From the NCBI GenBank assembly GCA_022801715.1, contig JAAWSV010000001.1, positions 1 through 64,000 on the forward strand: 64,000 nt of DNA. Direction: 5' to 3'. This DNA is from Oscillospiraceae bacterium. GTDB taxonomy: Bacteria; Bacillota; Clostridia; Oscillospirales; Oscillospiraceae. The translations under genes and the position numbers were made by a program. The notes under the pieces were generated by a model. The model saw only the letters and a program-made list of their open reading frames with translations, ran no database searches and had not been told where the DNA came from. Positions within the stretch are counted from its first letter, which is position 1. Each line of letters begins with the position of its first letter. Positions 25,834 to 32,766 of this stretch are shown here, piece by piece.

Positions 25834-25862
25834 CAGCACGAACAATTGAAGGAGGAGCTAAA

Positions 25863-26042
25863 ATGCTTTTTGCATCCAGAGTAATAACATTGGGGCTGAT
25901 CATCGGCCTGCCCTTGGCGATTTTAGCCACAGTGGGACTGGTATATCTGATCCGCCATCTGGCCCAAGAGAGCAGGAGGGAGTCTGAACAGCCAAAGCCG
26001 AAGAAGAAGGAAATGGACAAAATGAAGATCGAGGACCTGTAA
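25863..26042 (+). CDS. 59-residue single-pass membrane protein
   Basis: A hydrophobic helix (about residues 8-30) is followed by a highly charged cytoplasmic tail rich in K and E. The ATG at 25863 is chosen because AAGGAGGAG lies seven bases upstream. A start at 25830, overlapping the DUF2089 stop as ATGA, would add 11 residues and cannot be excluded. It resembles small membrane partners found beside DUF2089 genes, possibly an anti-regulator; this is an inference. Confidence 0.75.
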   Translation: MLFASRVITLGLIIGLPLAILATVGLVYLIRHLAQESRRESEQPKPKKKEMDKMKIEDL

Positions 26043-26044
26043 AA

Positions 26045-26073
26045 AAGGGCCGCTCCCACCGGGAGCGGCCCTT
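26045..26073. terminator. Bidirectional terminator
   Basis: A 13-bp stem (26045-26057 with 26061-26073, loop ACC) is flanked by an A-run on the left, which becomes a U-run for the minus-strand fakA-like transcript. It sits between convergent genes. Confidence 0.85.
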
Positions 26074-26125
26074 AAAATTTGCACAGGAGCCAAATAAATT
26101 CCTAACTCCTCATTCACCGTTGGTA

Positions 26126-27796
26126 CTACTCAATCGAAATAATATAGTAGTACACCGGCTGTCCGCCTGACAGCAGGGACAGCTCCGCGTCGGGGCAGAC
26201 ACCGGCGAAGAGGGCCTCCGTCCTCTCGGCCTCCTCCTCGCTGACATCCTCGCCATAAAACACGGTGATAAACTCCGCGTCGCGGCTCCTCGTCTCATCC
26301 GCCAGACGCTGGAGCAGAATGGCAATGTCCTTATCGGTGCCAAAGAGCTTGCCATTGATCAGGGCCAAATAGTCCCCCTCGTTGATCTGGAAGCCGTCAA
26401 AATCGCTGTTCCGGGCGGCGTAGGTGATCTGGGCGGTGGTGACGCCCTGCGCGGACTCGGTCATGGCGGCGAGGATCTCGTCGGCCTCCGCCTCCAGATT
26501 TACATTCATCATGGCGGTGATGCCCTGCGGGATGGTAGCGGTGGGGACCACCACCACCTTCTTCTCTGTCAGACCCACACACTGCTGGGCGGCCATGATG
26601 ATGTTCTTGTTGTTGGGCAGTACGAACACCGTCTCGGCGGGTGTGCGCTGGATCTCCTTGAGGATGCTCTCAGTGGAGGGGTTCATGGTCTGCCCGCCGA
26701 AAATGACCCCGTCCACGCCCAAGTCCCGGAACACCGCGGCAATCCCCTCGCCGGCACAGACGGCCAAGAAGCCGTAGGGCTTCTCCGGCTCCGCCGGGGC
26801 GGCGTCGGCGGCCTCCAAGTCCTCCTCGACTTTGTCCAAATCGTCCACGCTCTGTACATGCTTGCCGGCGGCTAAGTCGTCGTGCTGGGTGCGCATGTTC
26901 TCGATCTTGGCCAGCTCCAAGGTGCCGTACTTCTGGGCCTCCTTCAGCGCGTCGCCGGGGATGTTGGTGTGGACATGGACCTTGAAGGCCTCGTCGTCCT
27001 CGCCGATCACCAAGCTGTCACCAATGCTGTTCAGGTACTCCCGCAGGGGATTGAGGGACTTCTCCACCGTCTTGCGCACAATAAACACCGTGTCAAAGGC
27101 GAAGGTGATCTCCTCCGTGGAGAACACGTCGAAATCCGCCTTCTCCTGCTGGGGCTCCTCCTCGGTGAGCTCAGGCAGGGGCTCTCCCCGCAGGGCGGCC
27201 AGCATCCCCTCTAAAATCACCAAATACCCCTTGGCGCCCGCGTCCACCACGTTGGCCTTCTTCAGCACTGGGTTCATCTCCGTGGTCTGAGGCAGCACCT
27301 CATAGCCGGTCTGGATGGCCTCGTTCAAGACGAACTCCACATCCCGGTTCTCCTCGGCCACCTCGGCGGCGCGCTTGGCGGCCAGACGGGCCACGGTGAG
27401 CACCGTACCCTCGGCGGGCTTCATCACCGCGCCGTAGGCGGCGGCTACGCCCTCCTGCATGGCGGCAGCCAAGTCCCAGCCGTCTGCCTCCTGCTGGCCC
27501 TTGAGCTCCTTGGAGACGCCCCGGAAGAGGAGGGAGAGGATGACCCCGCTGTTCCCCCGGGCGCCCCGGAGGAGGGCGGACGCGCAGACACTGGCGGCCT
27601 GCCCCACGCTCTCCGGCTCGATTTTGCGCAGCTCCGCAGCGGCAGTGGCGATGGTCATGGACATGTTGGTACCGGTGTCCCCGTCGGGGACAGGGAAGAC
27701 GTTCAGATCGTTGATCTTCTGCTTTTGCAGGGAGATGGCGGCGGCGCCATGGAGGATCATCTGCTTAAATGCGGCGGCGTCAATGGTTGCTCTCAT
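26126..27796 (-). CDS. Fatty acid kinase FakA-like (YloV) protein
   Basis: This 556-residue protein has an N-terminal DhaL (Dak2) kinase domain with the nucleotide site NVFPVPDGDTGTNMSMT (about 32-48), LRGARGNSGVILS and a central linker. The C-terminal DegV-like part includes FVLPNNKNIIMAAQ. FakA phosphorylates fatty acids bound by a FakB/DegV partner. The Asp23 gene lies 14 bases upstream on the same strand, the conserved yloU-yloV pair. Both run from the promoter at 28226-28254. Confidence 0.9.
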   Translation of the reverse strand: MRATIDAAAFKQMILHGAAAISLQKQKINDLNVFPVPDGDTGTNMSMTIATAAAELRKIEPESVGQAASVCASALLRGARGNSGVILSLLFRGVSKELKGQQEADGWDLAAAMQEGVAAAYGAVMKPAEGTVLTVARLAAKRAAEVAEENRDVEFVLNEAIQTGYEVLPQTTEMNPVLKKANVVDAGAKGYLVILEGMLAALRGEPLPELTEEEPQQEKADFDVFSTEEITFAFDTVFIVRKTVEKSLNPLREYLNSIGDSLVIGEDDEAFKVHVHTNIPGDALKEAQKYGTLELAKIENMRTQHDDLAAGKHVQSVDDLDKVEEDLEAADAAPAEPEKPYGFLAVCAGEGIAAVFRDLGVDGVIFGGQTMNPSTESILKEIQRTPAETVFVLPNNKNIIMAAQQCVGLTEKKVVVVPTATIPQGITAMMNVNLEAEADEILAAMTESAQGVTTAQITYAARNSDFDGFQINEGDYLALINGKLFGTDKDIAILLQRLADETRSRDAEFITVFYGEDVSEEEAERTEALFAGVCPDAELSLLSGGQPVYYYIISIE

Positions 27797-27810
27797 AGCC
27801 CGTTGCCCTC

Positions 27811-28161
27811 CTACAGTACGATAGAATCCACGCAGACGTCCACACTCTTGACCTCTGCGCCGGTGTATTTGTTGACCTTATAGCGCACCTCGCTCATGAT
27901 GGAGCGGCAGGCGGCGGTGATGTTCACCCCGTGCTCCACGATGATGTGCAGCCGGATGGACAGTGTCCCATCCTCGTTGTAGGTGACTTGGACGCCCTTG
28001 CTCATGGCCTCCTTGCGCAGCAGGTGGACCAAGCCGTCGGTCATGGAGCGGAAGGCCATGCCCTTGACGCCGAAGCAGTTGGTGGCGGCATTGCCGGTGA
28101 TGTTGGCCACGACGCCGCTGCTGATGGTGATGGCGCCCTTCCCGGTATCCAGTTTGATCAT
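27811..28161 (-). CDS. Asp23/Gls24 family envelope stress protein (YloU-like)
   Basis: This 116-residue protein has the Asp23 core: GAITISSGVVANITGNAA, a variable middle and VNITAACRSIMSEVRYKVNKYTG. Such proteins associate with the membrane through partners and relate to envelope stress. GAAAGGA lies about ten bases before the ATG at 28161. It pairs with the fakA-like gene downstream. Confidence 0.92.
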   Translation of the reverse strand: MIKLDTGKGAITISSGVVANITGNAATNCFGVKGMAFRSMTDGLVHLLRKEAMSKGVQVTYNEDGTLSIRLHIIVEHGVNITAACRSIMSEVRYKVNKYTGAEVKSVDVCVDSIVL

Positions 28162-28225
28162 AAAAAAACATCCTTTCCTCGGAATGAAGAAATAGCCGAT
28201 CCGTTTTTGGCGGTAGATGGTCCTT

Positions 28226-28254
28226 ATTATACATGATCTTGGCCCAGATAACAA
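28226..28254 (-). promoter_or_regulatory. Promoter of asp23-fakA operon
   Basis: Minus strand TTGTTA (28249-28254), 17 bases, consensus TATAAT (28226-28231); about 65 bases before the asp23 start. Confidence 0.82.
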
Positions 28255-28327
28255 GGGCAAAAACGGGTTTTACACCAGTTTTTTCCGTGTCCGGCGACAA
28301 GTTTTGCCGCTGTTTGGAACAAAAGTA

Positions 28328-28356
28328 TTGAAAAACTGCGGCTGATATCATACAAT
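28328..28356 (+). promoter_or_regulatory. Promoter of the rsmD-coaD operon
   Basis: TTGAAA (28328-28333), 17 bases, TACAAT (28351-28356); 40 bases before the rsmD start and divergent from the asp23 promoter. Confidence 0.82.
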
Positions 28357-28395
28357 AACAGCCAAAGAGATTTTACCTGTTTAAGGAGGAACCCT

Positions 28396-28953
28396 ATGCG
28401 TGTCATTACAGGGACGGCCCGGGGGCGCCGGCTGAAAGAGCTGGAGGGAAGGGAGACCCGCCCCACCACCGACCGTGTGAAGGAGGGACTGTTCAGCATT
28501 ATCCAGTTCGACATCGAGGGGCGCCGGGTCCTGGACCTCTTCGCCGGCACCGGACAGCTGGGCATCGAGGCGCTGAGCCGCGGAGCAGCCTCCGCCGTAT
28601 TTGTGGACATGCGCCGGGAGGCGGCGCGCTTAGTGGAGGAAAACCTGCGCCTGACGGGCTTAAAAGAGAACGCCAAGGTGGTCTGCGGTGATGCGCTGGC
28701 CTACCTGAGTACCCTGCGGGAGAAGGTGGATCTTGTGTTCTTGGACCCGCCTTACGGCTCCGGGCTGATCAAAAAATCCCTCCAGCAGATTGAGACGTTT
28801 GACATTCTCCGGGAGAATGGTATAATCATATGTGAGAGCGATACCGCTGAGCCCTTGGAGGAGATGTCCCCGCCCTATCGCTTCCACCGGACCTACCGCT
28901 ATGGCCGGGTCCGTCTGACGGTGTACCACCGGAGGGAGGGCGCAGAGGTATGA
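28396..28953 (+). CDS. rsmD: 16S rRNA (guanine966-N2)-methyltransferase RsmD
   Basis: This 185-residue SAM-dependent methyltransferase opens MRVITGTARGRRLKELEG, has the SAM-binding loop VLDLFAGTGQLGIEALSRGA and the catalytic DPPYGSG. It modifies G966 of 16S rRNA. AAGGAGG precedes the ATG, and the gene overlaps coaD by four bases, as in many Firmicutes. Confidence 0.95.
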   Translation: MRVITGTARGRRLKELEGRETRPTTDRVKEGLFSIIQFDIEGRRVLDLFAGTGQLGIEALSRGAASAVFVDMRREAARLVEENLRLTGLKENAKVVCGDALAYLSTLREKVDLVFLDPPYGSGLIKKSLQQIETFDILRENGIIICESDTAEPLEEMSPPYRFHRTYRYGRVRLTVYHRREGAEV

Positions 28954-29441
28954 GGCGGGCCATCTGTCCGGGGAGCTTTGACCCCATCACCTTAGGGCAC
29001 TTGGATATTATCCGCCGGGCGTCGGTCCTTTTTGACGCGGTGACGGTGTGTGTGATGGTCAACAGCGGCAAGGGCGGGGGGATGTTCTCCGCCGAGGAGC
29101 GGCTGGAATTTGTGTGTTTGGCCGTGGAGGGACTTGAAAATGTGGACTGTGTCCGCTGGGACGGTCTCTTGGCGGATTTAGTGGTGCAGCAGGGGGCTTC
29201 GGCGCTGGTTAAAGGCGTCCGGGGGGCCGGGGACTTCGATTGGGAGTACCAGATGGCCTGTATTAACCGGGGGCTTGGCGGAGCGGTGGAGACGGTGCTG
29301 CTGCCGGCGGCGCCGGAGTACGTGTACTTTAGCTCCACCATGGCACGGGAGATGATCCGCTACGGGCAGGACCTTCGGAAATACCTGCCGGCGGCGGTGG
29401 CGGACAGATTGAGGAAAGGGAACGAGGACCATGGCGAGTGA
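28950..29441 (+). CDS. coaD: Phosphopantetheine adenylyltransferase CoaD
   Basis: This 163-residue enzyme joins 4'-phosphopantetheine and ATP to make dephospho-CoA. The nucleotidyltransferase motif GSFDPITLGHLDII is at the N-terminus and the second motif YVYFSSTMAREM near 130; KGVRGAGDFDWEYQMA is also typical. Its end overlaps the next gene by 11 bases. Confidence 0.95.
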   Translation: MRRAICPGSFDPITLGHLDIIRRASVLFDAVTVCVMVNSGKGGGMFSAEERLEFVCLAVEGLENVDCVRWDGLLADLVVQQGASALVKGVRGAGDFDWEYQMACINRGLGGAVETVLLPAAPEYVYFSSTMAREMIRYGQDLRKYLPAAVADRLRKGNEDHGE

Positions 29442-29931
29442 TGTGCTGCATCTGATTGATATGCTCTATGAGATGATTGACGAGGCCAAGGGCGCCACAT
29501 TCAGCAGTGATAAGTGTGTGATTTCCCGCAACGAGGTGTTGGACATGCTGGGGGAGATCCGGGCCCAGCTTCCCTCGGAGCTGCAGAAGGCCCAGCAGTT
29601 AATCCGGGCCCGGGATGACTATGTGGAGGCGGCCAAGCGGGAGGCGGACGGCATCCGCCGCAAGGCGGAGCTGGAGGCCCGGACCATCGTGTCGGAGAGC
29701 AAGATCACCCAAGAGGCCCGGGAGCGGGGCCACGAGATTGTCCGCCAAGCCCAAGAGCGGGCTCGGACTATGCTCCAAGTGACCAACGAGTATACGGAGG
29801 ATGCCCTCCGCCGCACGGAGGAGGCCATTGAGATGGCCTTGGCGGAGATGAAAGAGGCCAGAAGCCGCTACCGTGCCGCCAGCAGCGAGCGGCTGCAGGA
29901 GGCCAGACGGAGGATGGAGTCAACAGAATAG
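29431..29931 (+). CDS. Coiled-coil protein downstream of coaD
   Basis: The 166-residue hydrophilic protein is almost entirely predicted helix, with long charged heptads (about 55-160) like ATP synthase b subunits or DivIVA. In Clostridia a protein of this kind often follows coaD and is labelled ATPase without direct evidence. There is no nucleotide-binding motif. It overlaps coaD and is the last gene before the terminator at 29937. Confidence 0.82.
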   Translation: MASDVLHLIDMLYEMIDEAKGATFSSDKCVISRNEVLDMLGEIRAQLPSELQKAQQLIRARDDYVEAAKREADGIRRKAELEARTIVSESKITQEARERGHEIVRQAQERARTMLQVTNEYTEDALRRTEEAIEMALAEMKEARSRYRAASSERLQEARRRMESTE

Positions 29932-29936
29932 GGGAG

Positions 29937-29968
29937 GGGAGCGGACTTTGTCCGCTCCCTTCTTTTTT
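29937..29968 (+). terminator. Terminator of the rsmD-coaD operon
   Basis: A perfect 10-bp stem (29937-29946 with 29950-29959, loop TTT) is followed by TTCTTTTTT. Confidence 0.9.
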
Positions 29969-30197
29969 ATGCGGCGGTGAAGGCTTTCATGATCTGCACC
30001 ATGGCTTGGAGCAGGCTGCAGCGGCTCTCGTTGGACTGTGCGGGGTGCGCTCCGTGCGTTTTTTTGCGCTGTCCCGCGTAGAGACGGTGTGCCGTCCTCC
30101 GGCAATGGGTAATTTCTTTGCATTCAATGGGAGCGTCCCCTGAAAACGGGACAATTCGACTGCTGTAGCCCAAAATTTGTATGTCAAATTTGTGCAT
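29967..30197 (-). CDS. Doubtful 76-residue reading frame
   Basis: From the ATG at 30197 the frame reads MHKFDIQILGYSSRIVPFSG and ends SLLQAMVQIMKAFTAA. The composition is protein-like and it fills an otherwise empty gap, but no ribosome site or promoter is convincing, and the frame starts in AT-rich leader-like DNA. It may be a remnant. No family is recognised. Confidence 0.3.
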   Translation of the reverse strand: MHKFDIQILGYSSRIVPFSGDAPIECKEITHCRRTAHRLYAGQRKKTHGAHPAQSNESRCSLLQAMVQIMKAFTAA

Positions 30198-30403
30198 AAC
30201 GCTGATTTTATATTTTGGGTGGAATACAACAATATGTAATCGGTACAAAATATGGTGTAATTTCACAATTGGTACACAAGATATAGTGTGCACGGGGAGG
30301 TAAACCTGCCACAATATAGTAGAACGCGTGTTTTATATTATAAAAATCAAAAATTTTTCTGTTTTATTGACAGTATTCGAGAAAAATAGTACAAAATTTT
30401 CCC
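30198..30403. other. AT-rich gap upstream of the mraZ promoter
   Basis: No gene is convincing here. It holds two related words, GGTACAAAATATGGTGTAA (30242-30260) and GGTACACAAGATATAGTGTG (30271-30290), 29 bases apart, of unknown meaning. The rest is low-complexity AT-rich sequence. Confidence 0.5.
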
Positions 30404-30432
30404 TTGCAATTTATCGGGTAAGCAGGTATACT
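30404..30432 (+). promoter_or_regulatory. Promoter of the mraZ division cluster
   Basis: TTGCAA (30404-30409), 17 bases, TATACT (30427-30432). It is the only strong promoter seen ahead of the first eight division and wall genes. Confidence 0.87.
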
Positions 30433-30440
30433 AAAGTGCA

Positions 30441-30467
30441 GTGGTGGAAAGTGGGGGAAAGTAGTGG
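30441..30467 (+). promoter_or_regulatory. MraZ operator repeats
   Basis: GTGGTGGAAA, GTGGGGGAAA and GTAGTGGATT follow one another with an exact 10-base period, starting about ten bases after the -10 box. MraZ is known to bind tandem GTGG/TGGG-type repeats at its own promoter, so this is a repressor site overlapping the transcription start. Confidence 0.78.
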
Positions 30468-30511
30468 ATTGACCCACAATGACCCACAGAGAGGAAGGCG
30501 GGTGGGGAAAT

Positions 30512-30928
30512 TTGATCGGCCAGTATCAGCACAGCATCGACGCCAAGGGCCGTCTGTTTATCCCTGCCAAATTTCGTGAGGAGCTGGGGGAGACGTTCTA
30601 CGTTACCATCGGCTTGGACGGATGCCTCAGCGTTTACTCCGACGTAAAGTGGGCGACGCTGACAGAGAAGTATGAGGCCCTGCCCCTCTCCAAGGCCCGG
30701 TCCATGAGGGCGCTGTTTGCCAACGCCGCCAAGTGTGAGCCTGACGCCCAAGGGCGCATTTTGGTGCCGGCGAAGCTGCGCCAGTATGCCGCGCTGGAGA
30801 AGGACGTGGTGATCACCGGGGCCTCCAAGTGCGTGGAGCTGTGGAACCCGGAGCGGTGGCAGGCGATCGAGAGCGTGGGCTTGGACCCGGAGAACTTGGC
30901 CGCGGCCATGGAGGAACTGGAATTTTGA
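30512..30928 (+). CDS. mraZ: Transcriptional regulator MraZ
   Basis: This protein has two AbrB-like halves, each with the MraZ signature: HSIDAKGRLFIPAKFRE near the start and CEPDAQGRILVPAKLRQ in the middle. I start it at TTG 30512 (IGQYQHSIDAKGR), because MraZ proteins begin at this point and GGTGGGG lies just upstream; ATG 30479 would add 11 unrelated residues. The 138-residue length is normal. It represses its own promoter through the repeats at 30441-30467 and leads the division cluster. Confidence 0.93.
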   Translation: MIGQYQHSIDAKGRLFIPAKFREELGETFYVTIGLDGCLSVYSDVKWATLTEKYEALPLSKARSMRALFANAAKCEPDAQGRILVPAKLRQYAALEKDVVITGASKCVELWNPERWQAIESVGLDPENLAAAMEELEF

Positions 30929-30981
30929 TGTTACACCGATGTGCCCCGTGTTTTTTTGTGGCGGCATGAGGAAATACTTGT

Positions 30982-31947
30982 ATGGCGAGACAAGATACCA
31001 TGGAGAAGGATTACGGACACCGGCCTGTGCTCCTGCATGAGTGCATGGAGGCATTGGCCATCCGGCCGGAGGGCGTCTATGTGGACGGTACCTTGGGCCG
31101 GGGGGGACACTCCTTGGCGATTGCGCAGCGTCTCACCACCGGGCGTCTCATCGCCTTGGACCGGGACGAGACGGCCTTGGCTGCCGCGGAGGAGCGGCTG
31201 GCGGCCTACCGGGACCGCCTGACGCTGGTCCACAGCAACTTCAGCCGCGTGCGCGAGGTGCTGGAGGCGCTGGACGTGGGCAAGGTGGATGGGATGCTCT
31301 TCGACTTGGGCGTCTCCTCCCCCCAGCTGGACGAGGCGGTCCGGGGATTCAGCTATCAGCAGGACGCCCCCTTGGATATGCGGATGGACACCTCCGCGGG
31401 TCTCACGGCCCGGGAGGTGGTGAATACCTACAGTGAGGAGGAGCTGCGGCGAATCCTATTTGACTACGGCGAGGAGAGATACGCCCCCAAGATTGCCCGG
31501 GCTATTGTGCGCCGCCGGGAGGAGAGGCGTGTGGAGACTACACTGGAGCTGGTGGAGATTATCCGCTCTGCCATGCCGCCGAGGGCCCTGCGGGAGAAGC
31601 AGCACCCGGCCAAGCGGAGCTTTCAGGCCATCCGCATCGCCGTCAACGACGAGTTGGGGGAGCTGACGCCTATGCTTCGAGGGGCGGTGGACAGCCTTCG
31701 TCCCGGCGGGCGGCTGGCGGTGATCACCTTCCACAGTCTGGAGGACAGGATTGTCAAGCGGGAGCTGCGGGAGATGGCTGTGGGCTGTACCTGCCCGCCG
31801 GAGTTTCCGGTGTGCGTGTGCGGCAAGAAGCCCAAGGTGCGCCTGCTGGGACGCAAGCCCGTTGTCTCCTCGCCGGAGGAGCTGGAGGAGAACCACAGGG
31901 CCCGCAGCGCAAAGCTGCGCACGGCGGAACGTACAGAGGCGCCGTGA
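30982..31947 (+). CDS. rsmH: 16S rRNA (cytosine1402-N4)-methyltransferase RsmH
   Basis: This 321-residue methyltransferase has HRPVLLHECMEAL, the SAM loop VDGTLGRGGHS, LFDLGVSSPQLDE and FRAI-type FQAIRIAVNDEL, all classical MraW/RsmH segments. It methylates C1402 in 16S rRNA and follows mraZ as usual. GAGGAAA precedes the ATG at 30982; ATG 31000 (MEKDYGHRP) is possible. Confidence 0.95.
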   Translation: MARQDTMEKDYGHRPVLLHECMEALAIRPEGVYVDGTLGRGGHSLAIAQRLTTGRLIALDRDETALAAAEERLAAYRDRLTLVHSNFSRVREVLEALDVGKVDGMLFDLGVSSPQLDEAVRGFSYQQDAPLDMRMDTSAGLTAREVVNTYSEEELRRILFDYGEERYAPKIARAIVRRREERRVETTLELVEIIRSAMPPRALREKQHPAKRSFQAIRIAVNDELGELTPMLRGAVDSLRPGGRLAVITFHSLEDRIVKRELREMAVGCTCPPEFPVCVCGKKPKVRLLGRKPVVSSPEELEENHRARSAKLRTAERTEAP

Positions 31948-32024
31948 GACAGGGCGGCAGCTCTCTGACGAAGGAGCGTCACAGAGGAAGGCTGAGTTGA
32001 CAGGGAAGGAGAGTCGGTCAAAGC

Positions 32025-32597
32025 ATGGCAGCGACAAAGGCGAAAAAACGATATCGCACACCTGGTGTGGTGAATGGCTCTTTGGCCTACGACTTCAACA
32101 CGCTGGAGCGTCAGCTGGATCGTACCGGCCGCATGACGCCGGACCTGTATACCGCACCCATGGAGGAGCACGCGGCGGACGTAATCGCCCGTGCCCACGA
32201 AAAGACCAAGGCCCAGATCCGGCAGGCGGACGCCTTGGCCCCGGCGATGGTGGCGGCCTTTGCCCTTGTGGCGGTTATGATGGTGCTGATGGTCATGTGC
32301 TATGTGGAGCTGTCGGTGATCTCAAACAGTGTGGTGGACAAGCGTGCCCAAGTGACCGCCTTGCAGACGGAGCAGGTGCTCTTGACCACCAAGCATGAGC
32401 AGGCGTTTGATTTGGCTACGGTAAAGGAGGCGGCGCTGGCGGCGGGTATGAGCCTGCCCAGCGAATCCCAGATATATAATATCGACCTCTCCATTCCAGA
32501 CAACGCCGTGGTCTACCAAAGCGAGACGCGGGGTGTTACCGGTGCGCTGGACACAGTGAAGGAGTGGGTCGGCAAAGCGGTGGAATATTTCCGCTGA
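32025..32597 (+). CDS. FtsL-like division protein
   Basis: The 190-residue protein has a cytoplasmic N-terminal segment of about 80 residues, one transmembrane helix (about 82-105, AFALVAVMMVLMVMCYVELS) and an extracellular coiled region (106-150) with regular heptads, the plan of FtsL/DivIC-like proteins. Its place between rsmH and the PBP gene is that of ftsL. Sequence similarity in this family is too weak to confirm by eye. It should join DivIB and the transpeptidase at the septum. Confidence 0.75.
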   Translation: MAATKAKKRYRTPGVVNGSLAYDFNTLERQLDRTGRMTPDLYTAPMEEHAADVIARAHEKTKAQIRQADALAPAMVAAFALVAVMMVLMVMCYVELSVISNSVVDKRAQVTALQTEQVLLTTKHEQAFDLATVKEAALAAGMSLPSESQIYNIDLSIPDNAVVYQSETRGVTGALDTVKEWVGKAVEYFR

Positions 32598-32630
32598 GAG
32601 CTGCTTATAGTGATCTGTGTAGTGGTGTGG

Positions 32631-32661
32631 GGAGTAAGAGGAACAACAAGCCTCTTACTCC
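32631..32661 (+). other. Intra-operon hairpin before the PBP gene
   Basis: A perfect 11-bp stem (32631-32641 with 32651-32661, loop AACAACAAG) stands between ftsL-like and spoVD/pbp. No U-run follows, so it may shape mRNA processing or expression levels rather than end transcription. Confidence 0.6.
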
Positions 32662-32766
32662 TCAGCTTGTCAAAACCGGACTTTTTGGTTTGCGGTACTG
32701 AATCGGAGCAGACCAAAATAGAAATAGAACGAAATCGCAAACCCATACCCCCAAGGAGGATTGACC

